A stretch of DNA of 64,000 nucleotides from Streptomyces sclerotialus (GTDB lineage Bacteria > Actinomycetota > Actinomycetes > Streptomycetales > Streptomycetaceae). The stretch lies in NCBI RefSeq assembly GCF_040907265.1, contig NZ_JBFOHP010000002.1, positions 7,254,001 through 7,318,000 on the forward strand, given 5' to 3'. Positions 50,225-57,834 of the stretch are shown in pieces. The position numbers were made by a program, and so were the translations under genes. The notes beneath the pieces are model-generated. The model did not search any database, was not told where the DNA came from, and worked only from the letters and a program-made list of their open reading frames with translations. Numbering within the stretch: position 1 is the first letter of the stretch; each line of letters begins with the position of its first letter.

Positions 50225-52495
50225 TCAGCCGGTCGTGCCGACGCTGCGCCCGGCCACCGGGACGTCCAGCGGGCGGGCGAGGCCGACCACGCCCTCGTCG
50301 AGGCGCTGGAGGTGGCGCAGCACGCGGTAGGTGACCGTGCCGGTGCGCGGCGTGCCGGTGTCGTCCACGTCGAGTATCGAGGCGATGCTCGCGCCGGCGG
50401 TGACCTCGCCGCGGGTGCTCTCGTCCACCACGCGCGCCACGATCACGTCGATGTTCCGGGCGATGCGCAGGCCGGCCCGCTCCAGGCGCGGGTCGGCCGC
50501 CACGTTCTTGCTGTACGGCACGAGCTCGGCGGTGGCCGCCAGCGAACGGGCGTGGTACGCGCAGGTCTCCAGCAGCGCCACCAGATAGCGCGCGGTCTGC
50601 CGGCGTACTCGCAGCGGTGTGATCGGGTGCGTCAGCGGCTGGGTGGAGGCCCGCAGGTCGTCCAGCGCGGTGTCCAGGTCGCGCGCCTTGTCCAGCAGGT
50701 CGGCGGCGGGGCCGCCACTGAGCTGCTCCACCGCGGCCGACACCACGTCCCGCAGCCGCTCCAGCACCGTGCCCAGCAGCTCGTCCGTACGGCGGTCGGT
50801 GTGCACCGGCAGTACCAGCGCCGCGGCGATGATGCCGCAGGCCGCGCCGAGCGCCGTCTCCTCGATGCGCAGCACCAGCACGTCCACGCTGTAGGTGTTG
50901 AGCAGGGTGTAGAGCAGGCCCAGCATCGCGGTGACGCAGAAGGACATCAGCGCGTACGACAGCGGTGCCGTGAAGAACATCCCGAAGATGAAGAGCAGGA
51001 CCAGGGCGAACGCGAGCCAGGTGTGGTTGCCGACCAGGCCGGCGAGCACCACACCCGCGACCACGCCGAGGACCGTGCCCACCAGCCGGCGGTAGCCCTT
51101 GACCATGATCTCGCCGGTGGACCCGGTGTTGAGGAAGACCACCCAGCAGGTCAGCACCGCCCAGTACCAGCGCTGGGTGGAGAGGAACTCGCCGCCGATG
51201 ATGGCCAGCGTCGAGCCCACCGCGACCTGGAAGGCGGCCCGGGTGGTGGGCCGCCGCAGCCCGGTGCGCTCGTCGGCGGCCTGCTCCTCGGCCTCCTCGT
51301 CCAGGCCGGCCATCGCCACGTCCTCCGCGTCGAACTCCTCGCGGGAGCGGGCCGTCGCGGGGCTGTCGTCGGTGGCGTCCTGCGGCCCGTCCAGCGCCAG
51401 CCGCAGACCGAGCACGGCACGCGCGGACTCGCCTATACCGCGGAAGACGTCCTGGACGGCGGGTGAGGCGGCGGGCAGCTTGTCCTCGTCGCGGTAGCCG
51501 AGCAGCCGGTTCCGTACGTGGGCCACCGCCATGCCGCGCCCGTCGGAGGCGGGCCGCGCGATCAGCAGGTGCAGCGCGCTGAAGTCCCGGCGCAGGGTGC
51601 GGGTCGTGGCGTCCTCGGTCGGCATGCGGTCCTCGGCGACCTGCACCGGGGCATGCGGCAGGTGCAGGGTGATGGTGTCGGCACGCTCGGCGCTGCGCGC
51701 GTTGAGCAGGGTGACGCCCAGCCGCTCGGCGGCGATCTCGGCGTCGGCGACACGGCGCTGCAGCCGCGCCGCGGTGGCCGCGTCCCGGGTGCCCTCCTCC
51801 AGCCTGCCCTGGATCATCAGGGCCGCCTCGTGCAGCCGGGCGGTGCGCTGCCGCAGCGTGTCCAGCACCTTGTCCAGGTCCTCGGGGGTGGCGTCCAGCA
51901 GCTCGATCTGGGCCGCCACCAGCTGCGCTAGTCGCGCGCGGAACGCCTCGCGGAGCCGTGCCAGGGTGCGCTGCGGCGTCTCCGGGACCACGGCGAAACG
52001 TACGACCGCGCTGCACGCGAACGCGACGGTCAGCGTCAGGTACAGCTCCGGCAGGGTGTCGACCGTGGCGCCGACGAAGAGGGAGACGAAGTAGACCTGA
52101 AAGCCGATCAGGCCGAGCGCCGTGCCGCGGTCGCCGAACCTCCGTCCGTAGACCGCGCCGAAGATCAGCAGGACGAAGAAGATGTCACCGGCGATGATCC
52201 GGGAGTGCAGCAGTGCGCCCAGCGACATCGCGAGGAGGGCGACGGGCAGTCCGCACGCGAGCGTGACGGCCTGGCCGCGCACCTCTTTCTCCTTGATGGC
52301 GAAGGTGCCGACCATGGCGGCCATGGCGCCCGCCACCATGTGGGTGACGTCCGTGCCGAGCAGGGCGAGGACGGCGAGGGTCAGCGTGATCGCGCCGACC
52401 GTCCGCAACCCCGCCATCAGCCGCAGCAGTCCGGGGTCGGACGCCGCGAAACGGTCCCAGGTGCCGGTACGGGCCCGCCGTATCGCTGCCATCAC
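50225..52495 (-). CDS. FUSC-family membrane protein
   Basis: A 756-aa protein with two blocks of hydrophobic helices (residues about 25-170 and 400-550) separated by a helical cytoplasmic region, the layout of FUSC/aromatic-acid-exporter-like proteins. The first block holds LLRLMAGLRTVGAITLTLAV and FGAVYGRRFGDRGT; the second AFQVAVGSTLAIIGGEFLS, ILVKGYRR-like EIMVKGYRRLVGTVLG. The start is GTG 52495 or the next ATG 52492; GGGAGAG lies 11 bp before the GTG. A decayed relative is at 34348. Substrate unknown. Confidence 0.87.
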   Translation of the reverse strand: MMAAIRRARTGTWDRFAASDPGLLRLMAGLRTVGAITLTLAVLALLGTDVTHMVAGAMAAMVGTFAIKEKEVRGQAVTLACGLPVALLAMSLGALLHSRIIAGDIFFVLLIFGAVYGRRFGDRGTALGLIGFQVYFVSLFVGATVDTLPELYLTLTVAFACSAVVRFAVVPETPQRTLARLREAFRARLAQLVAAQIELLDATPEDLDKVLDTLRQRTARLHEAALMIQGRLEEGTRDAATAARLQRRVADAEIAAERLGVTLLNARSAERADTITLHLPHAPVQVAEDRMPTEDATTRTLRRDFSALHLLIARPASDGRGMAVAHVRNRLLGYRDEDKLPAASPAVQDVFRGIGESARAVLGLRLALDGPQDATDDSPATARSREEFDAEDVAMAGLDEEAEEQAADERTGLRRPTTRAAFQVAVGSTLAIIGGEFLSTQRWYWAVLTCWVVFLNTGSTGEIMVKGYRRLVGTVLGVVAGVVLAGLVGNHTWLAFALVLLFIFGMFFTAPLSYALMSFCVTAMLGLLYTLLNTYSVDVLVLRIEETALGAACGIIAAALVLPVHTDRRTDELLGTVLERLRDVVSAAVEQLSGGPAADLLDKARDLDTALDDLRASTQPLTHPITPLRVRRQTARYLVALLETCAYHARSLAATAELVPYSKNVAADPRLERAGLRIARNIDVIVARVVDESTRGEVTAGASIASILDVDDTGTPRTGTVTYRVLRHLQRLDEGVVGLARPLDVPVAGRSVGTTG

Positions 52496-52690
52496 GCTGC
52501 CGTACTCTCCCGTTGCTCGCCATGATCCATGGAGGCTTCAGCATCCCATGATGCCCTCCCCGGCACCCAGGACGGTCTTCCGTCACCGCAGCTGAACCGG
52601 TGACCGGGGCCCGTTCCGGCCGGTACGGTACGGCGCCGAGCAACCTTCAGCGATCCCTCAGCAAACCGTCAGCACGTCGCAAGGACCGCC

Positions 52691-53736
52691 ATGGCACACC
52701 CCTTCCCGATCAGGGAGATCGCCCGTCAGGCCGGGCTGAGCGAGGCCACCGTGGACCGGGTCCTCAACGACCGGGGCGGGGTACGGGAGAGCACCGTCAT
52801 GGAGGTGCACCAGGCCATCGAGGACCTGGAGCGGCAGCGGACGCAGGTACGGATCGGCGGCCGCACGTTCATGATCGACATGGTGATGCGGGCGCCGGAA
52901 CGGTTCTCGTCCGCGGTGCGCGCCGCGCTGGAGGCCGAACTGCCCGCCCTGCGCCCGGCGGTGGTGCGTGCCCGCTTCCACTTCCGGGAGGCCGGGCGGG
53001 TGTGTGAGCTGGTCGCGACGCTGGACAGGATCGGTAAGCGCGGTTCGCAGGGCGTCGTCCTCAAGGCGCCGGATGTCCCGGAGGTCGTCGCGGCCGTCGG
53101 CCGGCTGACGGCCGCCGGCATCCCCGTCGTCACGCTGGTCACCGATCTGCCCGGCAGTGCGCGCCGCGCGTACGTGGGGATCGACAACCGGGCCGCCGGT
53201 ACCACGGCCGCCTACCTCGTCGGCCAGTGGCTGGGCGAGCGTCCGGGGAACGTCCTCACCACCATCAGCCGGGGCTTCTTCCGGGGTGAGGAGGAGCGCG
53301 AGATGGGCTTCCGCAGCGCCATGCGTACCACCCAGCCGCACCGCACCCTGGTGGAGGTCACCGACAGCGACGGTCTGGACGCCACCCAGCGGGAGTGGTC
53401 CTGGCGGCGCTGGAGCGCGATCCGGCCATCAACGCGGTCTACTCGATGGGCGGCGGGAACGCGGCGACCGTGGACGCCTTCGAGGACCTGGGCCGGGAGT
53501 GTGCGGTGTTCATCGCGCACGACCTCGACCAGGACAACACCCGGCTGCTGCGCGAAGGCCGCCTCTCCGCCGTCCTCCACCACGACCTCCGCCAGGACAT
53601 GCGCCGCGCCTGCCAGACCGTCATGCGCGCGCACGGCGCCCTGCCTCCCGAAGGTGCCGTTCCGCCCGCCACCATCCAGATCGTGACGCCCTACAACATG
53701 CCTCCGGCGGTGGCAGGGCTGCGGGACGGTGCCTGA
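52691..53736 (+). pseudogene. LacI-family regulator with a single frameshift
   Basis: The N-terminal part is good: HTH FPIREIARQAGLSEATVDRV with LNDRGGVRESTV, then a periplasmic-binding-like sensor domain (ARFHFREAGR, QGVVLKAPDVPEVV, YVGIDNRAAGTTAAYL). At about 53394 the sequence GGGAGTGGTCCTGG should read GGGAGGTGGTCCTGG; one missing G throws the frame off. The rest follows in the next frame (LAALERDPAINAVYSMGGGN, AVFIAHDLDQDNTRLLREGR) to 53736. Everything else is undamaged, so this is either a very young null allele or a sequencing error. Sugar ligand unknown; possibly connected to the sugar ABC operon at 59.3 kb, but not adjacent. Confidence 0.85.
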
Positions 53737-53794
53737 GGCCGGTATCGGTACGCGGCACCCAACGGCGGGGAGCGGCCACGGTGAACCGCTCATG

Positions 53795-53813
53795 TTAGGT
53801 TAGGCTTACCTTA
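53795..53813 (+). promoter_or_regulatory. Iron box (DmdR/IdeR-type) before the condensation-domain gene
   Basis: TTAGGTTAGGCTTACCTTA differs at only two positions from the Streptomyces iron-box pattern TTAGGTTAGGCTAACCTAA. It ends 18 bp before the ATG and contains TAGGTT and TAGGCT, which fit the TAGRRT form of -10 boxes, so an iron-loaded repressor would cover the promoter itself. Confidence 0.88.
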
Positions 53814-53831
53814 CTGAAAGCGGGGTAGGTC

Positions 53832-55229
53832 ATGCCGGTACCGGAACCGCTCGGCAGGGCGGCATGCGGCACATCGTCCGCGTGCCCCCGCGCCCTGCCG
53901 CTCACCGCGGCCCAGCAAGAGGTGTGGGAGGCGTGGCGCCGCGTCCCCGACGGCCCGGCGTACCAGAGCGCCGAGTACCGCGAGATCCAAGGGCCGCTGG
54001 AGCCGCGGCTGTTCGCGCAGGCGCTCCAGCGCACGGTCGGCGAGGCGAGCGCCCTGCGCATGCGGTTCTTCGCCACGGCCGAAGGGCCCCGGCAGTGCGC
54101 CCTCGTCATCGAGGCGCCGGGCAAGGGCTTCCCCCTGCACCGGGCCGACCTGCGTGACCGGCCTGACCCGGACGCCGAGGCGCGCGCGTGGATGGCCGCG
54201 GACCTGGAACGCCCCTTCCCGCCGGGCGGGCCGCTCTTCCGGTACGCGCTGTTCCGCGTGGGGGAGGCCCACTGGCTCTGGTACCGGCGCTTCCACCATC
54301 TGGTCGTGGACGACTTCGGGCGCGGACTGCTCGTCCGGCGGACCGCCGAGGTCCACGACGCGCTCGCCGCCGGGCTGCGGCCCCCGGACAGCCCCTTCGG
54401 CCGCCTCTCGGACCTGCTCGCGGACGAGGCCGCGTACCGCGCCTCCGACCAGTACGAGGCCGACCGGGACCACTGGTCCGCCACCCTGGCCGGCCGCCCC
54501 GCGGCACCCACGCTCGCGGGCCGCGCCGCGCACTCCGTCCGTACGCCGCTGCGCGACGGCGTCACCGTGCCGGGCCATCTCCTCTCGCGGCTCCGGTCGC
54601 TGACCGCCGATCTGAACGCGACCCGGGGCGAGGTGCTGACCGCGGTGCTCGGGCTGTACGTCGCGCGGAGCACCGGCTCCGCCGACGTGGTGCTCGGGGT
54701 GCCGATGCCGGGCCGCACCGGGCCGACGGCGCTGAGCGTCCCCGGAGTGCTGCGCAACGTCCTCCCGCTGCGTCTGACGGTGCGTCCGCACGACACCTTC
54801 GCGACGCTGACCCGGCAGGTCGTCCTCGGGCTCCGCGCCGCCCGGCGCCACCAGCGTTACCCCTTGCCGGACATCCGGCGCGACCTCGGGCGGAGCGTTG
54901 CGGGGCCGGACCCGGTGGGCCCGCTCGTCGAGGTGCGGACCTCCGGTGACGAGGTCACCTTCGCGGGCGCGCCCGCCGTCCCGCACCCGCTGTCCGGCGG
55001 GCCGGTCCGCGACCTCGCCCTCACCGTGCGCGCCGACAGCGGCAGTTCGGGGCTGCGGGTCGAGTACGCGGCCCACCCGGAGCGCTATGCAGCGGGGGGA
55101 CTTCGCACGCACGTGGCGGGCCTGTTCGACCTGCTGGCGGAGTGCGGCCCGCACACACCGCTCGGTGTGCCGGACCGCACCTCCCATGGCGGCCGGCGGG
55201 CGCTCAGTGGCGTCCGGGCCCGCCGCTGA
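53832..55229 (+). CDS. Stand-alone NRPS condensation domain, EntF-like
   Basis: A 465-aa protein made of one condensation domain and nothing else: no adenylation, carrier or thioesterase part. It opens LPLTAAQQEVWEAWRRVPDG and shows ASALRMRFFATAEGPRQCAL, LWYRRFHHLVVDDFGRGLLV, ASDQYEADRDHWSATLAG, PGVLRNVLPLRL and RRHQRYPLPDIRRDLGR, the same order as the first domain of enterobactin synthetase EntF. The active motif HHxxxDG reads HHLVVDD: the second His and Asp are kept, the Gly is Asp. ATG is preceded by GGGGTAGGTC and an iron box. Its stop overlaps the end of the opposing SDR gene by 26 bp. Likely role: acyl/amide transfer in siderophore-related chemistry, unproven. Confidence 0.85.
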   Translation: MPVPEPLGRAACGTSSACPRALPLTAAQQEVWEAWRRVPDGPAYQSAEYREIQGPLEPRLFAQALQRTVGEASALRMRFFATAEGPRQCALVIEAPGKGFPLHRADLRDRPDPDAEARAWMAADLERPFPPGGPLFRYALFRVGEAHWLWYRRFHHLVVDDFGRGLLVRRTAEVHDALAAGLRPPDSPFGRLSDLLADEAAYRASDQYEADRDHWSATLAGRPAAPTLAGRAAHSVRTPLRDGVTVPGHLLSRLRSLTADLNATRGEVLTAVLGLYVARSTGSADVVLGVPMPGRTGPTALSVPGVLRNVLPLRLTVRPHDTFATLTRQVVLGLRAARRHQRYPLPDIRRDLGRSVAGPDPVGPLVEVRTSGDEVTFAGAPAVPHPLSGGPVRDLALTVRADSGSSGLRVEYAAHPERYAAGGLRTHVAGLFDLLAECGPHTPLGVPDRTSHGGRRALSGVRARR

Positions 55230-55749
55230 GCGCGGGTGCCGGCCGCGGGCCGCGGGCCGCCCGGCCACCGGGAGCACTGCCCAGCGCGTACAGCCGCTCG
55301 GCCACGTCACACACCCAGTCCGGCTGCGGGCAGCCGCCCTCGGGGTGCCGTCGCGGCGTTCCCGGGCCGGTGTCCGGCAGTTCCTCGTGCACCACGGTGC
55401 GGCCGTGTGCCGCGTACAGCGATGTCGTGCACAGCGTCCGCCCGGCGGCCAGGTGCAGCAGGCAGGCGTCGAGCCGGCCGCAGGCCCGCGCGAGGACCCG
55501 CAGGGCGTCGAGGCCGCCGCGGACGGCACGGGGGCCGGTGAGCCCGGTGTCGCCAGGGCCGGTCCACGTCCCGCAGTGGGCGACGACGGCCGGCCGGGTG
55601 CGCAGCAGTGTGGTCTGTACGGCCGCCGCGTCGAAGAGGTCGAGGTCGTCCCGGCCCAGTGCCAGGAAGCGCTGTCCGTTCGCGCGCAGCAGGGCGCACA
55701 GCCGGCGTCCGACCTCTCCGTCGGCGCCGGTCACCAGCCAGCAGCTCAT
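55204..55749 (-). CDS. Short RmlD-like SDR protein lacking the catalytic segment
   Basis: A 181-aa protein related to dTDP-4-dehydrorhamnose reductase. The N-terminal Rossmann part is normal (SCWLVTGADGEVGRRLCALL, ALGRDDLDLFDAAAVQ, RPAVVAHCGTWTG). The family's Tyr-x-x-x-Lys catalytic pair, the sugar loop and about 100 residues are absent; the protein passes from GRTVVHEELPDTG to PDWVCDVAERLYALG. Its ATG overlaps the TGA of the RmlB-like gene (ATGA) and GGGAGG lies upstream, so it is translated with it. Both presumably respond to the iron box at 56280. No in-frame stop or frameshift suggests decay. Confidence 0.75.
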   Translation of the reverse strand: MSCWLVTGADGEVGRRLCALLRANGQRFLALGRDDLDLFDAAAVQTTLLRTRPAVVAHCGTWTGPGDTGLTGPRAVRGGLDALRVLARACGRLDACLLHLAAGRTLCTTSLYAAHGRTVVHEELPDTGPGTPRRHPEGGCPQPDWVCDVAERLYALGSAPGGRAARGPRPAPALSGGPGRH

Positions 55750-56240
55750 CGCGTGCCTCCCGAGCGGCCGCACTCCGCGAGCAGGCGTCCGGTCAGCTCG
55801 GCGGCGGTCAGTTCCGACCCGCCGCCGAGGTCGTGCACCTGGCCGGCTTCGCCGCCCCCGAGCGTCAGCCGCAGTGCCCGGTAGTGGTCGTAGACGTAGA
55901 CGAACCGTGTCACCCCGGCGTGCACGGCGGTCTGGAGGAGCGTACGGGTGCCCGGCAGGTCGGCGACGGCGGTGCGGTCGACGGCGGGCTCTTCGGCGAG
56001 GTGCACGACCAGCTCGTGGTGGCGCATCAGTTCCTGTACCAGCGGGCGGTCGTGGACGTCGCCGGGTACGTGGTCGAGGCAGGAGCGGCCGTCGAAGGGG
56101 AGCGGTCTCCCGGGGCCGCTGCCGGCGGACGGGTCGAGCACGGTGACGGCGTGCGGGGCGCCTATGGGGGCAGGGAACAGCAGCGCCCTGAGGAAGGGCG
56201 AGCCGGTGAATCCGGCGCGGCCGGTGACGAGCAGACGCAT
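55746..56240 (-). CDS. Short RmlB-like epimerase/dehydratase protein lacking its catalytic middle
   Basis: A 164-aa relative of dTDP-glucose 4,6-dehydratase. Residues 1-115 match its NAD-binding start (MRLLVTGRAGFTGSPFLRAL, GDVHDRPLVQELMRHHELVVHLAEEPAVDR, TLLQTAVHAGVTRFV). The sequence then jumps to the family's far C-terminal part (VYDHYRALRLTLGGGEAGQV, HDLGGGSELTAAELTGRLL). About 140 residues, with the STDEVYG, YxxxK and substrate-binding segments, are missing. GGGAGG precedes the ATG, and an iron box lies 40 bp upstream. First gene of a two-gene operon. It may bind NAD or a nucleotide sugar but should not be a normal dehydratase. Confidence 0.78.
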   Translation of the reverse strand: MRLLVTGRAGFTGSPFLRALLFPAPIGAPHAVTVLDPSAGSGPGRPLPFDGRSCLDHVPGDVHDRPLVQELMRHHELVVHLAEEPAVDRTAVADLPGTRTLLQTAVHAGVTRFVYVYDHYRALRLTLGGGEAGQVHDLGGGSELTAAELTGRLLAECGRSGGTR

Positions 56241-56279
56241 GGGCGGCCTCCCGGGCGGGACAATCTGTGACCGATGAAG

Positions 56280-56298
56280 TTAGCTTAGGCTAACCTAA
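56280..56298. promoter_or_regulatory. Iron box (DmdR/IdeR-type), divergent
   Basis: TTAGCTTAGGCTAACCTAA matches the iron-box pattern at 18 of 19 positions. It lies between the RmlB-like gene (start 56240, minus) and the Fes-domain gene (start 56360, plus) and could control both. Confidence 0.92.
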
Positions 56299-56359
56299 GT
56301 ACACATGGTCGCGGCGGGGCGGTCACAGGGGTCGCACGCCGCTCAGGAAAGCGGGAAAG

Positions 56360-56893
56360 ATGTACGTCCTCGCCGGTCCCGACGCCCAGGACTCGCGGCC
56401 GTTCCGCACGGCCGGTCCCTGCGTCGAACGCCTTGCCGCCCGGCTCGCCACCGTCACCGGAGCCGAACACGAAGCACTGCTCGCCGAGTTCTGGGCCGAC
56501 ACCGAACGGCGCGGCACACCTCTGGTCGAAACGGTCACCGGGGAGGCCGGCGACCGCGCGGTGACGTTCCTCTGGCGCGGCCACCGGGCCACGGGTCAGG
56601 TACTGCTGCTGGCCGACGGCATCACCGACCCCGACGACCTCACCTCTTCGCTGCTGGACCGGCTGCCCGGCACCGACGTCTGGCACCTGACGTACCTGCT
56701 GCGCGCCGGCTGCCGCGGGTCGTACAGACTGGCCGCGGACATCTCACCCGGCGGTCCGCCCAAGGACCCCGGGCGGCTCCGGCAGCGGCTCCGCGCCCTG
56801 TGCCGGTACGCCGCCGCCGACCCGCTCAACGGCAGGACGGACGGAGCCGTTCGGGGCGGGGCGGGCGGTTCCGTCTACGTCCTGCCCGGCTAG
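56360..56893 (+). CDS. Lone N-terminal domain of enterochelin esterase (Fes)
   Basis: A 177-aa protein that matches only the N-terminal (DUF3327-type) domain of Fes: LLAEFWADTERRGTPLVETV, RAVTFLWRGH, VLLLADGITDPDDLTSSLLD, LPGTDVWHLTYLLRAGCRGSYRL and RYAAADPLNGRTDG. In normal esterases the alpha/beta hydrolase domain with the catalytic Ser follows; here the stop comes at SVYVLPG, exactly where the first domain ends, and a terminator hairpin follows. AGGAAAGCGGGAAAG precedes the ATG. An iron box is 62 bp upstream. It cannot hydrolyse ferric-siderophore esters itself but may bind catecholate siderophores. Confidence 0.85.
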   Translation: MYVLAGPDAQDSRPFRTAGPCVERLAARLATVTGAEHEALLAEFWADTERRGTPLVETVTGEAGDRAVTFLWRGHRATGQVLLLADGITDPDDLTSSLLDRLPGTDVWHLTYLLRAGCRGSYRLAADISPGGPPKDPGRLRQRLRALCRYAAADPLNGRTDGAVRGGAGGSVYVLPG

Positions 56894-56910
56894 CCCGACC
56901 AGCGTGGCGG

Positions 56911-56929
56911 GGCCCGCGACGAGCGGGCC
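56911..56929. terminator. Terminator between Fes-domain gene and TetR gene
   Basis: GGCCCGC (56911-56917) pairs perfectly with GCGGGCC (56923-56929) around a 5-nt loop, between two convergent stop codons. Confidence 0.7.
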
Positions 56930-56932
56930 GAC

Positions 56933-57604
56933 TCACGCCCGGCCGAGCAGCGCGGTCGAGAGTCCGCACAGTGCCGTGATGAGGTCCTGCCCCAGCATCC
57001 GCCAGCGCTGCTCCGTCTCGGACGGGTCGATCCGCCCGTTCGCCAGGTCGTGTTCCAGCTCGGCGAAGGCGTGCACGCTGAGCTGGCGCACCATCGCGTT
57101 GTGCCGCTGGAGCAGGCCGGGATCGACGCCCTCCCGCCGCACCGCGCCGTACGTGTCGAGGATGCGGTGCGTCGGGGTGCTCAGATGCTCCTGGATCACG
57201 TACTCGCGCAGCGCCGGCTCGACGACCGCCTGGGCGAGGAAGCGCGCGCCCCAGGTCGGAGCCGAGGCGTCGATGTGGTACTCGACGCCCGGCATGATGA
57301 GGCACGTGTAGTGCTCCTCCAGAGACACGGTCCGCCGGGTGCCGAGCGCCTCGACCATGGCGATGCGGCGCTCCTCGATGACGCCCGTGTAGCTCGACAG
57401 GATCGCCTTGATGAGCTCGTCACGGCCGTTGAAGTGGTACTGCACGGCCGAGTTGTTGCGCTGGCCGGCCGCCTCGCTGATCTGCCGTACGGAGACGTTC
57501 GCGAAACCCCGCTCGGCATAGAGCCGCTCCGCGGTGCGCATCAGCTTGTTCCGCGCGAGCACCGAGCGGGGGGACGGCGAGGCGGCCGGCGCGGTCGTGT
57601 TCAT
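56933..57604 (-). CDS. TetR-family regulator of the P450 operon
   Basis: A 223-aa repressor. HTH: KLMRTAERLYAERGFANVSV then RQISEAAGQRNNSAVQYHF, the latter typical of the TetR group that controls lipid or steroid-like catabolic genes, followed by a ligand domain (HYTCLIMPGVEYHID, EYVIQEHLSTPTHRIL). Its ATG overlaps the ferredoxin TGA (ATGA), so it is the third gene of a P450-ferredoxin-TetR operon and probably controls its own transcription through the palindromes at 59095. Confidence 0.9.
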   Translation of the reverse strand: MNTTAPAASPSPRSVLARNKLMRTAERLYAERGFANVSVRQISEAAGQRNNSAVQYHFNGRDELIKAILSSYTGVIEERRIAMVEALGTRRTVSLEEHYTCLIMPGVEYHIDASAPTWGARFLAQAVVEPALREYVIQEHLSTPTHRILDTYGAVRREGVDPGLLQRHNAMVRQLSVHAFAELEHDLANGRIDPSETEQRWRMLGQDLITALCGLSTALLGRA

Positions 57605-57795
57605 TCCGCGAGTCGGATGGCCCCGGTCGGGCACCCCGCGGCCGCGGCGCGCACATCCTCGAAGTCCTCCGGCGACGGCGCTTCGTCCAGCAGCATCACG
57701 ACACCGTCCTCCTCCCGCTGGTCGAACACCCGGTCGGCCCTGATCACGCACAACCCGCTGCCGCAGCACGCATCCTGGTCCACGGTGATCTTCAT
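57601..57795 (-). CDS. [3Fe-4S] ferredoxin
   Basis: A 64-aa P450-type ferredoxin. The cluster ligands are in DQDACCGSGLC (C-x5-C, with one extra adjacent Cys) and GCPTGAI. It hands electrons from a ferredoxin reductase to the P450 encoded just upstream; no reductase gene is nearby. Lies 39 bp after the P450 stop, with GAGGTAGC before the ATG. Confidence 0.93.
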   Translation of the reverse strand: MKITVDQDACCGSGLCVIRADRVFDQREEDGVVMLLDEAPSPEDFEDVRAAAAGCPTGAIRLAE

Positions 57796-57834
57796 GCTAC
57801 CTCCTCGCTCCCTGCTGCCCGGTGCTCCGCCGCG

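Noticed and set aside
53832..56893. A complete catecholate siderophore gene cluster
   Set aside because: No adenylation, carrier, thioesterase, isochorismate-pathway, uptake or export genes are present; only domain-sized relatives remain.
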